Shown here: positions 1 through 6,355 of the stretch, piece by piece | How the letters are laid out: each line of letters starts with the position of its first letter | Numbering within the stretch: position 1 is the stretch's first letter | DNA from: Actinomycetota bacterium | GTDB lineage: Bacteria > Actinomycetota > Thermoleophilia > Solirubrobacterales > Solirubrobacteraceae | Direction of reading: 5' to 3' | Assembly (NCBI GenBank): GCA_019348435.1 | Contig: JAHWJM010000037.1 | Span: 1 to 11,604, forward strand | DNA length: 11,604 bases | Translations under genes and position numbers: made by a program | The notes under the pieces: model-generated | Databases searched by the model: none | Told to the model about the DNA's origin: nothing | Seen by the model: only the letters and a program-made list of their open reading frames with translations

Positions 1-255
1 CGCCGCCGACCCTGAGCGAGGCGCGCATGGCGCGGCGCGCGTCGAAGCGGCCGCGCGGCGCCGTCTTCAGCCGCCGCGTTTGCAGCCGGTCATCCGGCAT
101 GGCGAGTCCGGCGAGCGCGCGTTTCGCTTCCGCCAGCTCCGCCGCGCTCATCTGGGCAAAATCCTTGCGGCCGAGCTTTTCCGCCGCCGAGACGGTCAGG
201 CGCGCGTCGATCTCCGTCTCCGGCCGCGTTAGCTCGCGCCTGCGCTCCGACGCAA
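1..255 (-). CDS. CoxE-like VWA domain protein, N-terminal part only (runs off left edge)
   Basis: Reading the minus strand in triplets that end at position 2, the predicted protein contains EKLGRKDFAQMSAAELAEAK, then LQTRRLKTAPRGRFDARRAM and a run ending ASLRVGG at the edge. The order 'KDF..MS..EL..A', 'TRR', 'RG..D.RR..R.SLR.GG' is the region just before the VWA fold in CoxE-type proteins, which act with MoxR-type ATPases, for example in CO dehydrogenase maturation. The VWA domain itself would lie outside the window. No start is visible: the frame continues without a stop into Lhr-like sequence upstream. Codon choice differs from the rest of the window (TTT, AAG in runs, CTA, ACG), and A/T is raised between about 120 and 260, suggesting a different, perhaps proteobacterial, source. 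Family call is fairly firm; whether it is a genuine gene in this genome is doubtful. Confidence 0.55.
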
Positions 256-705
256 ACGCCTCGCGGACGCGGTCGGCGGGCGCACCGAGCCTGGTGGCGG
301 CGTGGATGGTGAGGAACGGCCCGTGGGTGCGGGCGTAGCGGGCGACGAGGTCGTCGAGCGGCCGCTCGACCGGTTCCAGGAACGCATCCGGGAGCCCGCG
401 GGGCACGGGCACGCCGAGGGCGTCGCGCATCCGGGCGGCGTCCTCCGCGGCGGCGAGGCGGTCCTCGCCGGCGATGCGGACGCGGATGCCCCGGCGGGCC
501 TCGACGAGCTCGTCGGCCCACGCCGCCGCCGGGCCGTCGCAGCGCAGGTCGAGCTCCTCGACGGTGAGGTCGCCCAGCCGGCGCAGGACGTCGTGGGCCT
601 CGTCGGGGTCGCGTGCCCGGCGCCCGTCGACGAGCTGCTGCAGCTCGAGCTCGAGGTCGGCCAGCACGCCGGGATCGAGCAGCTCGCGCAGCTGCGCGCC
701 GAGCA
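256..705 (-). pseudogene. Lhr-type DEAD/DEAH helicase, C-terminal region fragment
   Basis: In the same minus-strand frame as the CoxE-like piece, the translation gives QLRELLDPGVLADLELELQQ, ARDPDEAHDVLRRLGDLTVE, RIAGEDRLAAAEDAARMRDA and PLDDLVARYARTHGPFLTIH in that order. These match the winged-helix and following region of large Lhr helicases as I know the family (typical 'LRELLD', 'LR.LGDLT..E', 'RYARTHGPFT'). Lhr proteins are about 1500 residues and act in DNA repair; here only some 150 residues from the post-helicase region are present, with no helicase motifs. Upstream (positions above about 705) the similarity stops, and the plus strand looks coding instead. Downstream it passes in frame into CoxE-like sequence. 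I therefore call it a fragment rather than a gene; the limits are approximate by tens of bases. Confidence 0.55.
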
Positions 706-904
706 CGAGCGCGCGGTGCAGCAGCTCGAGCAGACGCGCGCGCAGCTCGCGCAGCTCGAGCAGTCGGCTGCCGAGCTGCCCGCGGCGCGTGACGCGGCGC
801 ACGACGCGGGCGCGCGCTACGAGGCCGAGGTCGCCGCGCGCGACGCGGCCGAGCGCCGCGCCGAGGAGGCCGCACGCGAGGTCGACCGGCTCACCGCGCT
901 GGGG
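706..904 (+). other. Coiled-coil coding fragment without start
   Basis: On the plus strand this stretch reads as a charged, alanine/leucine-rich helix with repeated QL and AE units (for example RAQLAQLEQSAAEL and DAAERRAEEAAREVDRLTAL), a typical long coiled coil. The reading frame is open from about 302, but its part left of about 700 is the antisense of the Lhr-like sequence and does not look like protein. There is no credible start codon with a ribosome-binding site, and to the right it passes without a break into TetR-like sequence. It could be the linker of a larger protein cut by rearrangement or assembly. The repetitive QL/AE codons also read as leucine-rich sequence on the other strand, so strand choice is not certain. 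Confidence 0.35.
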
Positions 905-1087
905 GTGCAGATGAGCACCACCCAGCGCCATCGCACCCTCGCCCGCTACGAGCTGAGCCTCGCCGCGGCCCGCGACCCCGAGCTGCGGGCGGTGCTCGTG
1001 CGCGGCGGCGACCGGATCCGGGGCCTGCTGGCCGGTTCGCTCGCGGCGCTCGGCGCTATCGAGCCGGACGGCGCGGCCGCCGAGGCC
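905..1087 (+). pseudogene. TetR-family regulator C-terminal fragment
   Basis: The plus-strand translation QRHRTLARYELSLAAARDPE followed by LRAVLVRGGDRIRGLLAGSL and AALGAIEPDGAAAEA resembles the ligand-binding C-terminal domain of actinobacterial TetR/AcrR regulators, where 'LARYELSLEAARRPELR' is a common stretch. The N-terminal helix-turn-helix is missing; in its place is coiled-coil sequence. The C-terminal end is also missing: similarity stops at about 1087, and the frame then runs meaninglessly into the HAD gene, reaching a stop at 1166-1168. Both ends broken means no working regulator is encoded here. The family call rests on memory of the pattern and is moderate. Confidence 0.4.
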
Positions 1088-1098
1088 AGGCGACTTCC

Positions 1099-1104
1099 TA
1101 TCAT
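1099..1104 (+). promoter_or_regulatory. Candidate -10 element for a leaderless HAD transcript
   Basis: TATCAT lies nine bases before the ATG at 1114, in otherwise GC-rich DNA. That distance would place transcription initiation at or next to the start codon. No Shine-Dalgarno is visible before this ATG, which agrees with leaderless translation, common in actinobacteria. No convincing -35 box is seen. Confidence 0.35.
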
Positions 1105-1113
1105 GGCGGCGCA

Positions 1114-1791
1114 ATGGCGCTTCCCAAGCAGATCACGCTGGTCACGTTCGACGTATACGGCACCCTGATCGATTGGGAGCAAGGCGTCTACGACGCCTTT
1201 CAGAAGGAGGCCGCGCGCGACGGCTTCACGATCGACCGCGACGAGCTGATCCGCAACTTCCACGAGATCGAGCGCGAGATCGAGGGCGGCTCCTACGAGC
1301 TCTACGCCGAGGTCCTGCGCCGCACGGCGATCGAGATCGCCAAGCGCCTGGACTGGCCGCTGGAGCCCTCACGATCGGGCTTTCTGCCCGACAGCGTGCA
1401 GCGCTGGCCCGCCTTCAGGGAGAGCAACCCGCAGCTCAACAAGGTCACCAAGCAGTTCAAGACCGGGCTGATCTCGAACATCGACGACAAGCTCCTCGGC
1501 CAGACGCGGCGCCACATCCCGCACGACTTCGACTTCGTCGTCACCGCCCAGCAGGTGCGCTCCTACAAGCCGGACATGGCGCACTTCACCGAGTTCGCGC
1601 GGCGGATGGGAACCAAGAAGGGCTGGGTCCACATCTCGGCGAGCTACTACCACGACGTCGCGCCGTGCGTGGCCAACAAGATCCCCGTGATCTGGGTCAA
1701 CCGCAGCAAGGAGACGCTCGAGCCGGGCCAGAAGAAGCCGACCGCCGAGGCGAGGAACCTCCTCGAAGCCATCAAGCTGCTCGGCCTGTAG
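1114..1791 (+). CDS. HAD-superfamily hydrolase, type II haloacid-dehalogenase-like
   Basis: A 225-residue cytoplasmic HAD hydrolase. Motif I is FDVYGTLID with the nucleophile Asp13 and acid/base-position context DxxGTLID; motif II is LISNID (about residue 118-123); motif III lysine is in SYKPDMAHF; motif IV region reads SASYYHDVAPC, followed by PVIWVNRSKE. The 'HDV..' and 'WVNR' pattern is that of the (S)-2-haloacid dehalogenase type II branch, which hydrolyses C-halogen bonds of short 2-haloacids, although many members with this signature have unknown or phosphatase substrates. Length matches the family (about 220-240). ATG 1114 is chosen because the family begins a few residues before motif I and a TATCAT box sits just upstream; an ATG at 1103 is out of frame. 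The MBL gene follows after 18 bases, so the two may be co-transcribed. Substrate cannot be told from sequence. Confidence 0.88.
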   Translation: MALPKQITLVTFDVYGTLIDWEQGVYDAFQKEAARDGFTIDRDELIRNFHEIEREIEGGSYELYAEVLRRTAIEIAKRLDWPLEPSRSGFLPDSVQRWPAFRESNPQLNKVTKQFKTGLISNIDDKLLGQTRRHIPHDFDFVVTAQQVRSYKPDMAHFTEFARRMGTKKGWVHISASYYHDVAPCVANKIPVIWVNRSKETLEPGQKKPTAEARNLLEAIKLLGL

Positions 1792-1809
1792 GACGGCGGG
1801 CGAACTCTT

Positions 1810-2583
1810 GTGCGCGTCGTCGGACTGCATGGCGACGTGCTCGTCGCGACGAGCCGCATGTGGCAGACGACGTGCACGATCGTCCGCCGCGGCGAGGAGG
1901 GCTTCGTCATCGACTCGCCGGTGCTGCCCGACGAGCTCGAGGTCCTGCCCGCCGTGCTCGAGCATGCCGGCTTCGCGATGAGCGGCCTGCTCGCCACGCA
2001 CGCCGACTGGGACCACCTGCTGGGCCGCCTCGCCTTCCCGGCCGCCGCGCTCGGGGTCGCCGAGACGACCGCAGCCCGGATGGCCGCCGAGCCCGGCGCG
2101 GCGGCCCGCGAGCTGCGCGCCTTCGACGACGAGCACTACGTCGACCGCCCGGCGCCCCTGTCGCTCGGCCAGGTGCAGGCGCTGCCGGTGCCCGGGCACT
2201 GCGAGATCGGCGACACCGAGCTCGAGCTGCATCCCGCCGACGGGCACACCGCCGACGGGATGGCGATCTGGATCGCGTGGGCGCGGGTGCTCGTCGCCGG
2301 CGACTACATCTCGCCGGTCGAGGTCCCGATCATCTCCGCCGGTGGCTCGCGCGACGCGTACCTCGCGACGCTGCGGCGCCTGGAGCCGCTCGTCGCCGCC
2401 GCGGCACACGTCGTGCCCGGCCACGGCGAGGTGCTCGACGGGCCGCGCGCGGCGGCGATCCTGCGCGAGGACGTCAACTACCTCGCCAAGCTGCCCGACG
2501 GCGAGCTGCCGATGGCGCGCCGCGGCGCCGCGCAGCGCGCGATCCATGCCGAGAACGTAACGCGGGTACGCGCCGGCTCGTGA
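1810..2583 (+). CDS. MBL-fold metallo-hydrolase
   Basis: A 257-residue metallo-beta-lactamase-fold protein with a GTG start 18 bases after the HAD stop. Metal-site motifs are in order: ATHADWDH (His64, Asp68, His69), ADGHTADG (His146), VAGDY (Asp165) and VVPGHGE (His205). The usual HxHxDH signature has Asp66 where the second histidine would be; the rest of the site is intact, so a binuclear centre with an altered first site is possible. The C-terminal 50 residues are helical. It is a soluble hydrolase of the broad 'MBL fold' group that includes glyoxalase II-like and phosphorylated-ligand hydrolases; no substrate is indicated. It overlaps the following VOC gene by four bases, suggesting coupled translation. 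A weak purine run (GGACGGCGGG, 1792-1801) is the only candidate ribosome-binding site. Confidence 0.88.
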   Translation: MRVVGLHGDVLVATSRMWQTTCTIVRRGEEGFVIDSPVLPDELEVLPAVLEHAGFAMSGLLATHADWDHLLGRLAFPAAALGVAETTAARMAAEPGAAARELRAFDDEHYVDRPAPLSLGQVQALPVPGHCEIGDTELELHPADGHTADGMAIWIAWARVLVAGDYISPVEVPIISAGGSRDAYLATLRRLEPLVAAAAHVVPGHGEVLDGPRAAAILREDVNYLAKLPDGELPMARRGAAQRAIHAENVTRVRAGS

Positions 2584-2930
2584 TCGCGCACGTCGCCATC
2601 GAGGTCCGCGAGGCCGACGTCGCCGCGTGCGTGCGCTTCTGGGCGCTGCTCGGCTTCGAGCACGTCCAAGCGCCCGCCGCGCTGGCCGCCCGCGCGACGT
2701 GGGTGCAATCCGGGCCGACGCAGATCCATCTGCTGTACGCCGACGAGCCGGTCGTCGCGCCGAAGGGGCATGTCGCGGTGGTCGCCGGCGACTACGAGGC
2801 GACGCTGGCCGCGCTGCGAGAGGCCGGCTTCGAGCCGCAGCCGCGCTCCGAGTACTGGGGGTCGCCTCGGGCGTTCGTCCGGTGCCCCGGTGGGCACCGA
2901 GTAGAACTGATGGCCTTTGCGCCAGCTTGA
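2580..2930 (+). CDS. Glyoxalase/VOC-family protein
   Basis: A 116-residue single-module VOC protein. The start is GTG at 2580, which overlaps the TGA of the MBL gene as GTGA, so it is likely made by translational coupling. The sequence opens IAHVAIEVREADVAACVRFW, continues with GFEHV, QIHLLYADE, KGHVAVV, and ends with FVRCPGGHRVELM. This is the beta-alpha-beta-beta-beta repeat of the glyoxalase I/bleomycin-resistance/dioxygenase superfamily, with metal-ligand candidates His4, the His in QIHLL, the His in KGHVAVV and the terminal Glu in HRVEL. Members of this size work as homodimers. The neighbour being MBL-fold recalls the glyoxalase I/II pairing, but that is only suggestive; this family is very diverse. 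The same frame is open a long way upstream, but that is antisense/shadow of the HAD and MBL genes. Confidence 0.85.
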   Translation: MIAHVAIEVREADVAACVRFWALLGFEHVQAPAALAARATWVQSGPTQIHLLYADEPVVAPKGHVAVVAGDYEATLAALREAGFEPQPRSEYWGSPRAFVRCPGGHRVELMAFAPA

Positions 2931-2935
2931 TCGAG

Positions 2936-2955
2936 GTCTTACGCGTGTCTTACGC
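2936..2955. promoter_or_regulatory. Direct repeat with 11-bp period upstream of htrA
   Basis: GTCTTACGC occurs at 2936-2944 and again at 2947-2955, start to start 11 bases apart, about one helical turn. Such head-to-tail repeats are the usual target form of OmpR/PhoB-type response regulators. It lies 54-73 bases before the htrA ATG, in an intergenic gap of only 78 bases, a sensible position for an activator. The regulator is not in the window. Confidence 0.4.
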
Positions 2956-2995
2956 AACGCGGCGCCGAACTTAGGCATCGTTGACATCCTCTTCC

Positions 2996-3001
2996 TACCT
3001 T
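2996..3001 (+). promoter_or_regulatory. Candidate -10 element for htrA
   Basis: TACCTT lies seven bases before the ATG at 3009, similar in form and spacing to other TAnnnT boxes in this window. It would give a leaderless or nearly leaderless transcript. A TTGACA at 2981-2986 is nearby but only nine bases from this box, too close to be its -35 partner. Confidence 0.25.
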
Positions 3002-3008
3002 GGATCCC

Positions 3009-4244
3009 ATGACAGACGAACCGCAGGGGCAGCGCCCGGGCTCCGGGCGCCTCTGGACCGACCCGCGCGAGGAGGAGGAGCACACCCACTGGCTCGCCCC
3101 GCGCACGGCGGCCCAGCCGCCGCCAGACGTCGAGTCCGAGCCGCCCGCGGACGATCCGCCGCCGCGCCGCCTGTGGCCGCTCATGGTGCTCGGCGCGCTG
3201 CTGGCGTGCGTGCTCTTCGCGACCGGGATCCTCGGCGCGAAGCTCCTGCTCGACGACGACGCCTCCTCCGGCTCGCTGGCGGCTCTGCCGGCGGCACCCG
3301 GCGGCGTGGCGCCCGACGCCCGCTCTCGCGCCGTGCGCGAGGTCTACGCCAGCGCGAGCCCCAGCGTCGTCTTCGTCAGAAGCCGCGAAGGCGCCGGGGT
3401 CGCCAGCGGTACGGGCTTCGTCGTCGACGCGGACGGCACGATCGTCACGAACGCGCACGTCGTCGGCGACGCCAAGGACGTCCAGGTGCGCTTCGAGGAC
3501 AACGGCCCCGGCGTCGACGCCGAGGTGCTCGGCACCGACGCCTCGTCGGACATCGCGGTGCTGCGCGTCGATCCCTCCGATACCGGCAACGTCAAGCCGC
3601 TGCCGCTTGCGGACTCCGACAGCGTGCAGGTCGGCGACCTCGCCGTGGCGATCGGCTACCCGCTCGGCCTCGATCGCACCGCGACCGTCGGGATCGTCTC
3701 CGGCGTCGGTCGCGACATCAGGGCGCCGAACGGCTTCTCGATCGACAAGGTCATCCAGACCGACGCGCCGATCAACCCCGGCAACTCCGGCGGGCCGCTG
3801 CTCGACGCCGCCGGCCGCGTGATCGGCATCACCTCCCAGATCGCCACGACGGGTGCCGGCGGCGGCAGCGTCGGCATCGGCTTCGCCGTGCCCTCCAACA
3901 CCGTGCGCCAGGTCGTGCCGCGGCTGCGCAGCGGCACGTCGATCAGGCGCGCGTACCTCGGCATCTCCACGCGCCCCAGCATCGTCGGCCAGGGCGCGCA
4001 CGTCGCCGACGTCGTGGCGGGCGGGCCCGCCGGCCAGGCCGGCCTGCGAATCGGCGACCGGATCACGCGCGTCGCCGGCAGGGAGATCCGGGCGCCGGAG
4101 GACATCAGCGCGGCGATCGCCAACCGCAGCCCCGGTGACCGGATCGACATCGAGCTGCGCCGGGCGGGGGACGATCAGACGGTGCGGGTGACGCTCGGCA
4201 CGCGCCCGGAGAACGCGAGCGCCCCGTCCGCCGCCGGGCCGTAA
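3009..4244 (+). CDS. HtrA/DegP-like serine protease, membrane-anchored, with PDZ domain
   Basis: A 411-residue protein from ATG 3009 (a TTG at 3000 would add three residues). Order: an acidic, proline-rich cytosolic N-terminus (about 1-54), one membrane helix LWPLMVLGALLACVLFATGI (about 55-75), then a trypsin-like domain with the full triad: His150 in TNAHVVGDA, Asp181 in SSDIAVLRV and Ser260 in NPGNSGGPL. A single C-terminal PDZ (about 312-395, RAYLGIST ... GQAGLRIGDRITRVAGREI) follows, then a short flexible tail. This is the standard actinobacterial HtrA layout, with protease and PDZ outside the membrane, where it degrades or refolds damaged envelope proteins. It heads the VWA-MoxR-DUF58-VWA run and the next ATG follows after 14 bases, so it is likely in the operon. 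An 11-bp-period repeat upstream suggests control by a response regulator. Assignment as HtrA-type is firm; the specific paralogue name is not. Confidence 0.93.
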   Translation: MTDEPQGQRPGSGRLWTDPREEEEHTHWLAPRTAAQPPPDVESEPPADDPPPRRLWPLMVLGALLACVLFATGILGAKLLLDDDASSGSLAALPAAPGGVAPDARSRAVREVYASASPSVVFVRSREGAGVASGTGFVVDADGTIVTNAHVVGDAKDVQVRFEDNGPGVDAEVLGTDASSDIAVLRVDPSDTGNVKPLPLADSDSVQVGDLAVAIGYPLGLDRTATVGIVSGVGRDIRAPNGFSIDKVIQTDAPINPGNSGGPLLDAAGRVIGITSQIATTGAGGGSVGIGFAVPSNTVRQVVPRLRSGTSIRRAYLGISTRPSIVGQGAHVADVVAGGPAGQAGLRIGDRITRVAGREIRAPEDISAAIANRSPGDRIDIELRRAGDDQTVRVTLGTRPENASAPSAAGP

Positions 4245-4258
4245 GTGATCGCTCCGGC

Positions 4259-5218
4259 ATGAGCTTCGGAGAACCGCTCTTCCTCCTCGCGCTCCTCGTC
4301 GTGCCGCTGGCGCTCGTTGCGTACGTGCGCCATCAGCGCACGCGCCGCGCGGCCGCCGCCGCCTTCGTGACGCCGGCCCTGCAGGCATCGGTGGCGCCGC
4401 GCACGCCGGGCTGGCGGCGCCACGTGCCGCTCGTCGCCTACGCGCTCGCGCTGACGATCCTGATCTTCGCGCTGGCCAAGCCGCAGACGACGATCGCCGT
4501 CCCGGTCGAGCGGGCGTCGATCATGCTCACGACGGACTACTCGGGCTCGATGCAGGCCACCGACGTCCCGCCGACGCGCCTGGAGGCCGCGCGTGCCGCC
4601 GCGCAGCGCTTCCTCGCGCAGGTGCCCGACGCTGTCCGCGTCGGCCTCGTCGCGTTCAACCACAACGCGCGGCTCGTGGAGAGCCCGACGACCGATCGCG
4701 CCACGGTTCGCGAGGCGATCGCCGCGCTGGAGCCCAGCGGCGGGACGGCGACCGGCGAGGCGCTCGCGCTGTCGCTCAGCGCGCTCGCGCGCCAGACCGA
4801 CGAGGAGGGCCAGCGCGTGCCGGCGGCGATCATCCTCCTGTCGGACGGAGCGTCCGTCCGCGGTCGCCCGCCGACGCAGATCGCCCAGCGCGCGAAGGAC
4901 CTGAAGATCCCGATCTACACCGTCACCCTCGGCACCGCGGCCGGCACGATCCAGGTCACGCGCAGCGACGGCACGACCGAGACCCGGCCCGTGCCCCCCG
5001 ACCCCGTCGAGAGCCGCGAGGTGGCGCGCATCTCCGGCGGGCGCGCGTACACCGCCGACACGGCGAAGGACCTCAGCGCCGTCTACGACGAGCTCGGCTC
5101 GCGGATCGGCTACCGCAACGAGAAGCGCGAGATCACGGCCGTGTTCAGCGGCGGCGCCCTCGCGCTGCTCGCGGCCGGGGCGCTGCTGTCGCTGCACTGG
5201 TTTCGCAGGCTTGTCTGA
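4259..5218 (+). CDS. BatA/BatB-like membrane VWA protein (first copy)
   Basis: A 319-residue protein with the BatA/BatB layout: membrane helix about 5-23, a basic loop (RHQRTRR), second helix about 57-73, a von Willebrand A domain about 85-285, and a C-terminal helix about 296-313 ending WFRRLV. The positive-inside pattern puts the VWA domain outside the membrane. The metal-ion-dependent adhesion site is complete: Asp93-x-Ser95-x-Ser97 (DYSGSM), Thr163 (GGTATG) and Asp196 (LLSDG). Bat proteins are linked to aerotolerance and envelope functions, and they occur with MoxR ATPases. It sits 14 bases after htrA and ends just before the MoxR ribosome-binding site. It aligns without gaps over about 160 residues with the second copy at 7321, sharing VPV.RAS, TDV.PTRLEAAR and PTTD. 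No clear Shine-Dalgarno precedes ATG 4259, so it may rely on coupling from htrA. Confidence 0.88.
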   Translation: MSFGEPLFLLALLVVPLALVAYVRHQRTRRAAAAAFVTPALQASVAPRTPGWRRHVPLVAYALALTILIFALAKPQTTIAVPVERASIMLTTDYSGSMQATDVPPTRLEAARAAAQRFLAQVPDAVRVGLVAFNHNARLVESPTTDRATVREAIAALEPSGGTATGEALALSLSALARQTDEEGQRVPAAIILLSDGASVRGRPPTQIAQRAKDLKIPIYTVTLGTAAGTIQVTRSDGTTETRPVPPDPVESREVARISGGRAYTADTAKDLSAVYDELGSRIGYRNEKREITAVFSGGALALLAAGALLSLHWFRRLV

Positions 5219-5225
5219 TTGAAGA

Positions 5226-5232
5226 GAAAGGA
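5226..5232 (+). promoter_or_regulatory. Ribosome-binding site of moxR
   Basis: GAAAGGA ends seven bases before ATG 5240 and is the best Shine-Dalgarno in the operon. It decides the start at 5240 over the in-frame TTG at 5219, which directly follows the preceding stop and has no such signal. Confidence 0.6.
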
Positions 5233-5239
5233 CCCGACC

Positions 5240-6292
5240 ATGAGCTTCTCCAACTACTCGACACAGCCGACACCCGCAGGAGAGCCCGCCGGCGGACGCC
5301 CGCCGCGCCAGGTCCTCGAGGAGGTCCTGTACGAGGTCAAGCGCGTCATCGTCGGCCAGGACGCGATGCTCGAGCGCCTGCTCGTCGCGCTGCTGGCGGG
5401 CGGCCACGTGCTGCTCGAGGGCGTTCCCGGCCTCGCCAAGACGCTGACCGTGCGCACGCTCGCCGACGCCATGGGCGGGACGTTCCGCCGCATCCAGTTC
5501 ACCCCCGACCTCGTGCCCGCCGACCTCGTCGGCACGCGCATCTACCGCCCCGACACGGGCCGCTTCGACACCGAGCTGGGCCCGGTCTTCGGCAACTTCC
5601 TGCTCGCCGACGAGATCAACCGCGCGCCGGCCAAGGTGCAGTCGGCGCTGCTGGAGGTCATGCAGGAGCACCAGGTCACGATCGGCACCGAGAGCTTTCC
5701 GGTGCCCCACCCGTTCCTCGTGCTCGCCACGCAGAACCCGATCGAGTCCGAGGGGACCTACCCGCTGCCCGAGGCGCAGATCGACCGCTTCCTGTTCAAG
5801 GTCGTCGTCGACTACCCGACGCTCGGTGAGGAGGCCTCCGTCGTCGGTCGCTCGCTGCGTCCGGCCGAGCACGTCGGCGTGCGCCTGTCGATGCCCGAGC
5901 TCGAGCGCTTCCAGCACGCGGTGCGCGAGATCTTCGTCGACCGCGAGGTCGTCTCCCATGCCGTGCAGCTCGTCGACGGCACGCGCCATCCGGAGCGCTA
6001 CGGGCTCGACGACCTCTCGCGCCTCATCCAGTACGGCTCCAGCCCGCGCGGGGCGATCGGCATGGTCCAGGCGGGCCAGGCGCTCGCGCTGCTGCGCGGC
6101 CGCCGGCACGTGCTCGTCGAGGACGTCCGCGATCTCGCGCGCGACGTGCTGCGCCACCGGCTCGTGCTCTCCTACGACGCGCTGTCGGACGACATCAGCG
6201 CGGACGACATCCTCGACCGCCTGCTCACCGCCGTCAACGGCGGCACGCAATCGGGCGTGCCGGCCACCTCGACCGACTACGACGCGGCGTAG
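5240..6292 (+). CDS. MoxR-family AAA+ ATPase
   Basis: A 350-residue MoxR-type AAA+ ATPase. Walker A is GVPGLAKT (61-68), Walker B is FLLADEIN (120-127), sensor 1 is in ATQNPIE (about Asn166), and the arginine-bearing EAQIDRF follows at about 179-184. The lid domain extends to about 335, ending in a short disordered tail. These ATPases form hexameric rings that act as chaperones, inserting cofactors or remodelling client complexes, usually with VWA-domain partners coded next to them. Here the partners are likely the DUF58 protein immediately downstream and perhaps the two membrane VWA proteins. The length and motifs are normal. ATG 5240 was chosen for its Shine-Dalgarno. The stop is followed by a 63-base gap before the DUF58 gene. 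Confidence 0.93.
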   Translation: MSFSNYSTQPTPAGEPAGGRPPRQVLEEVLYEVKRVIVGQDAMLERLLVALLAGGHVLLEGVPGLAKTLTVRTLADAMGGTFRRIQFTPDLVPADLVGTRIYRPDTGRFDTELGPVFGNFLLADEINRAPAKVQSALLEVMQEHQVTIGTESFPVPHPFLVLATQNPIESEGTYPLPEAQIDRFLFKVVVDYPTLGEEASVVGRSLRPAEHVGVRLSMPELERFQHAVREIFVDREVVSHAVQLVDGTRHPERYGLDDLSRLIQYGSSPRGAIGMVQAGQALALLRGRRHVLVEDVRDLARDVLRHRLVLSYDALSDDISADDILDRLLTAVNGGTQSGVPATSTDYDAA

Positions 6293-6355
6293 CGAGCACG
6301 TTCGATGAGGGCCGCCCTCCACGTCCTGATGAGCAACGGCGGACAGTCGTAGGAC

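Noticed and set aside
302..690. Left part of the plus-strand frame that runs to 1168
   Set aside because: It is the exact antisense of the Lhr-like sequence and has no protein-like pattern (strings of Val, Gly, Asp, Ala); only the part right of about 700 looks coding on this strand.
90..875. A 261-codon minus-strand frame in another register
   Set aside because: Almost entirely Arg, Pro and Ala, the mark of a shadow frame in GC-rich DNA; the Lhr/CoxE register gives recognisable motifs instead.
2981..2986. TTGACA before htrA as a -35 box
   Set aside because: At 17 bases downstream there is only ATCCCA, and the TACCTT box is nine bases away, too close. Probably chance.
2478..4388. A 636-codon minus-strand frame opposite the VOC and htrA genes
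   Set aside because: Low-complexity composition and complete overlap with genes that have intact catalytic motifs on the other strand.
5219..5239. TTG 5219 as the moxR start
   Set aside because: ATG 5240 has a well-spaced GAAAGGA; the TTG directly follows the upstream stop and lacks its own site.
6304..6352. A 15-codon frame (MRAALHVLMSNGGQS) in the moxR-DUF58 gap
   Set aside because: Too short to judge, no Shine-Dalgarno, and no family knowledge to support it.
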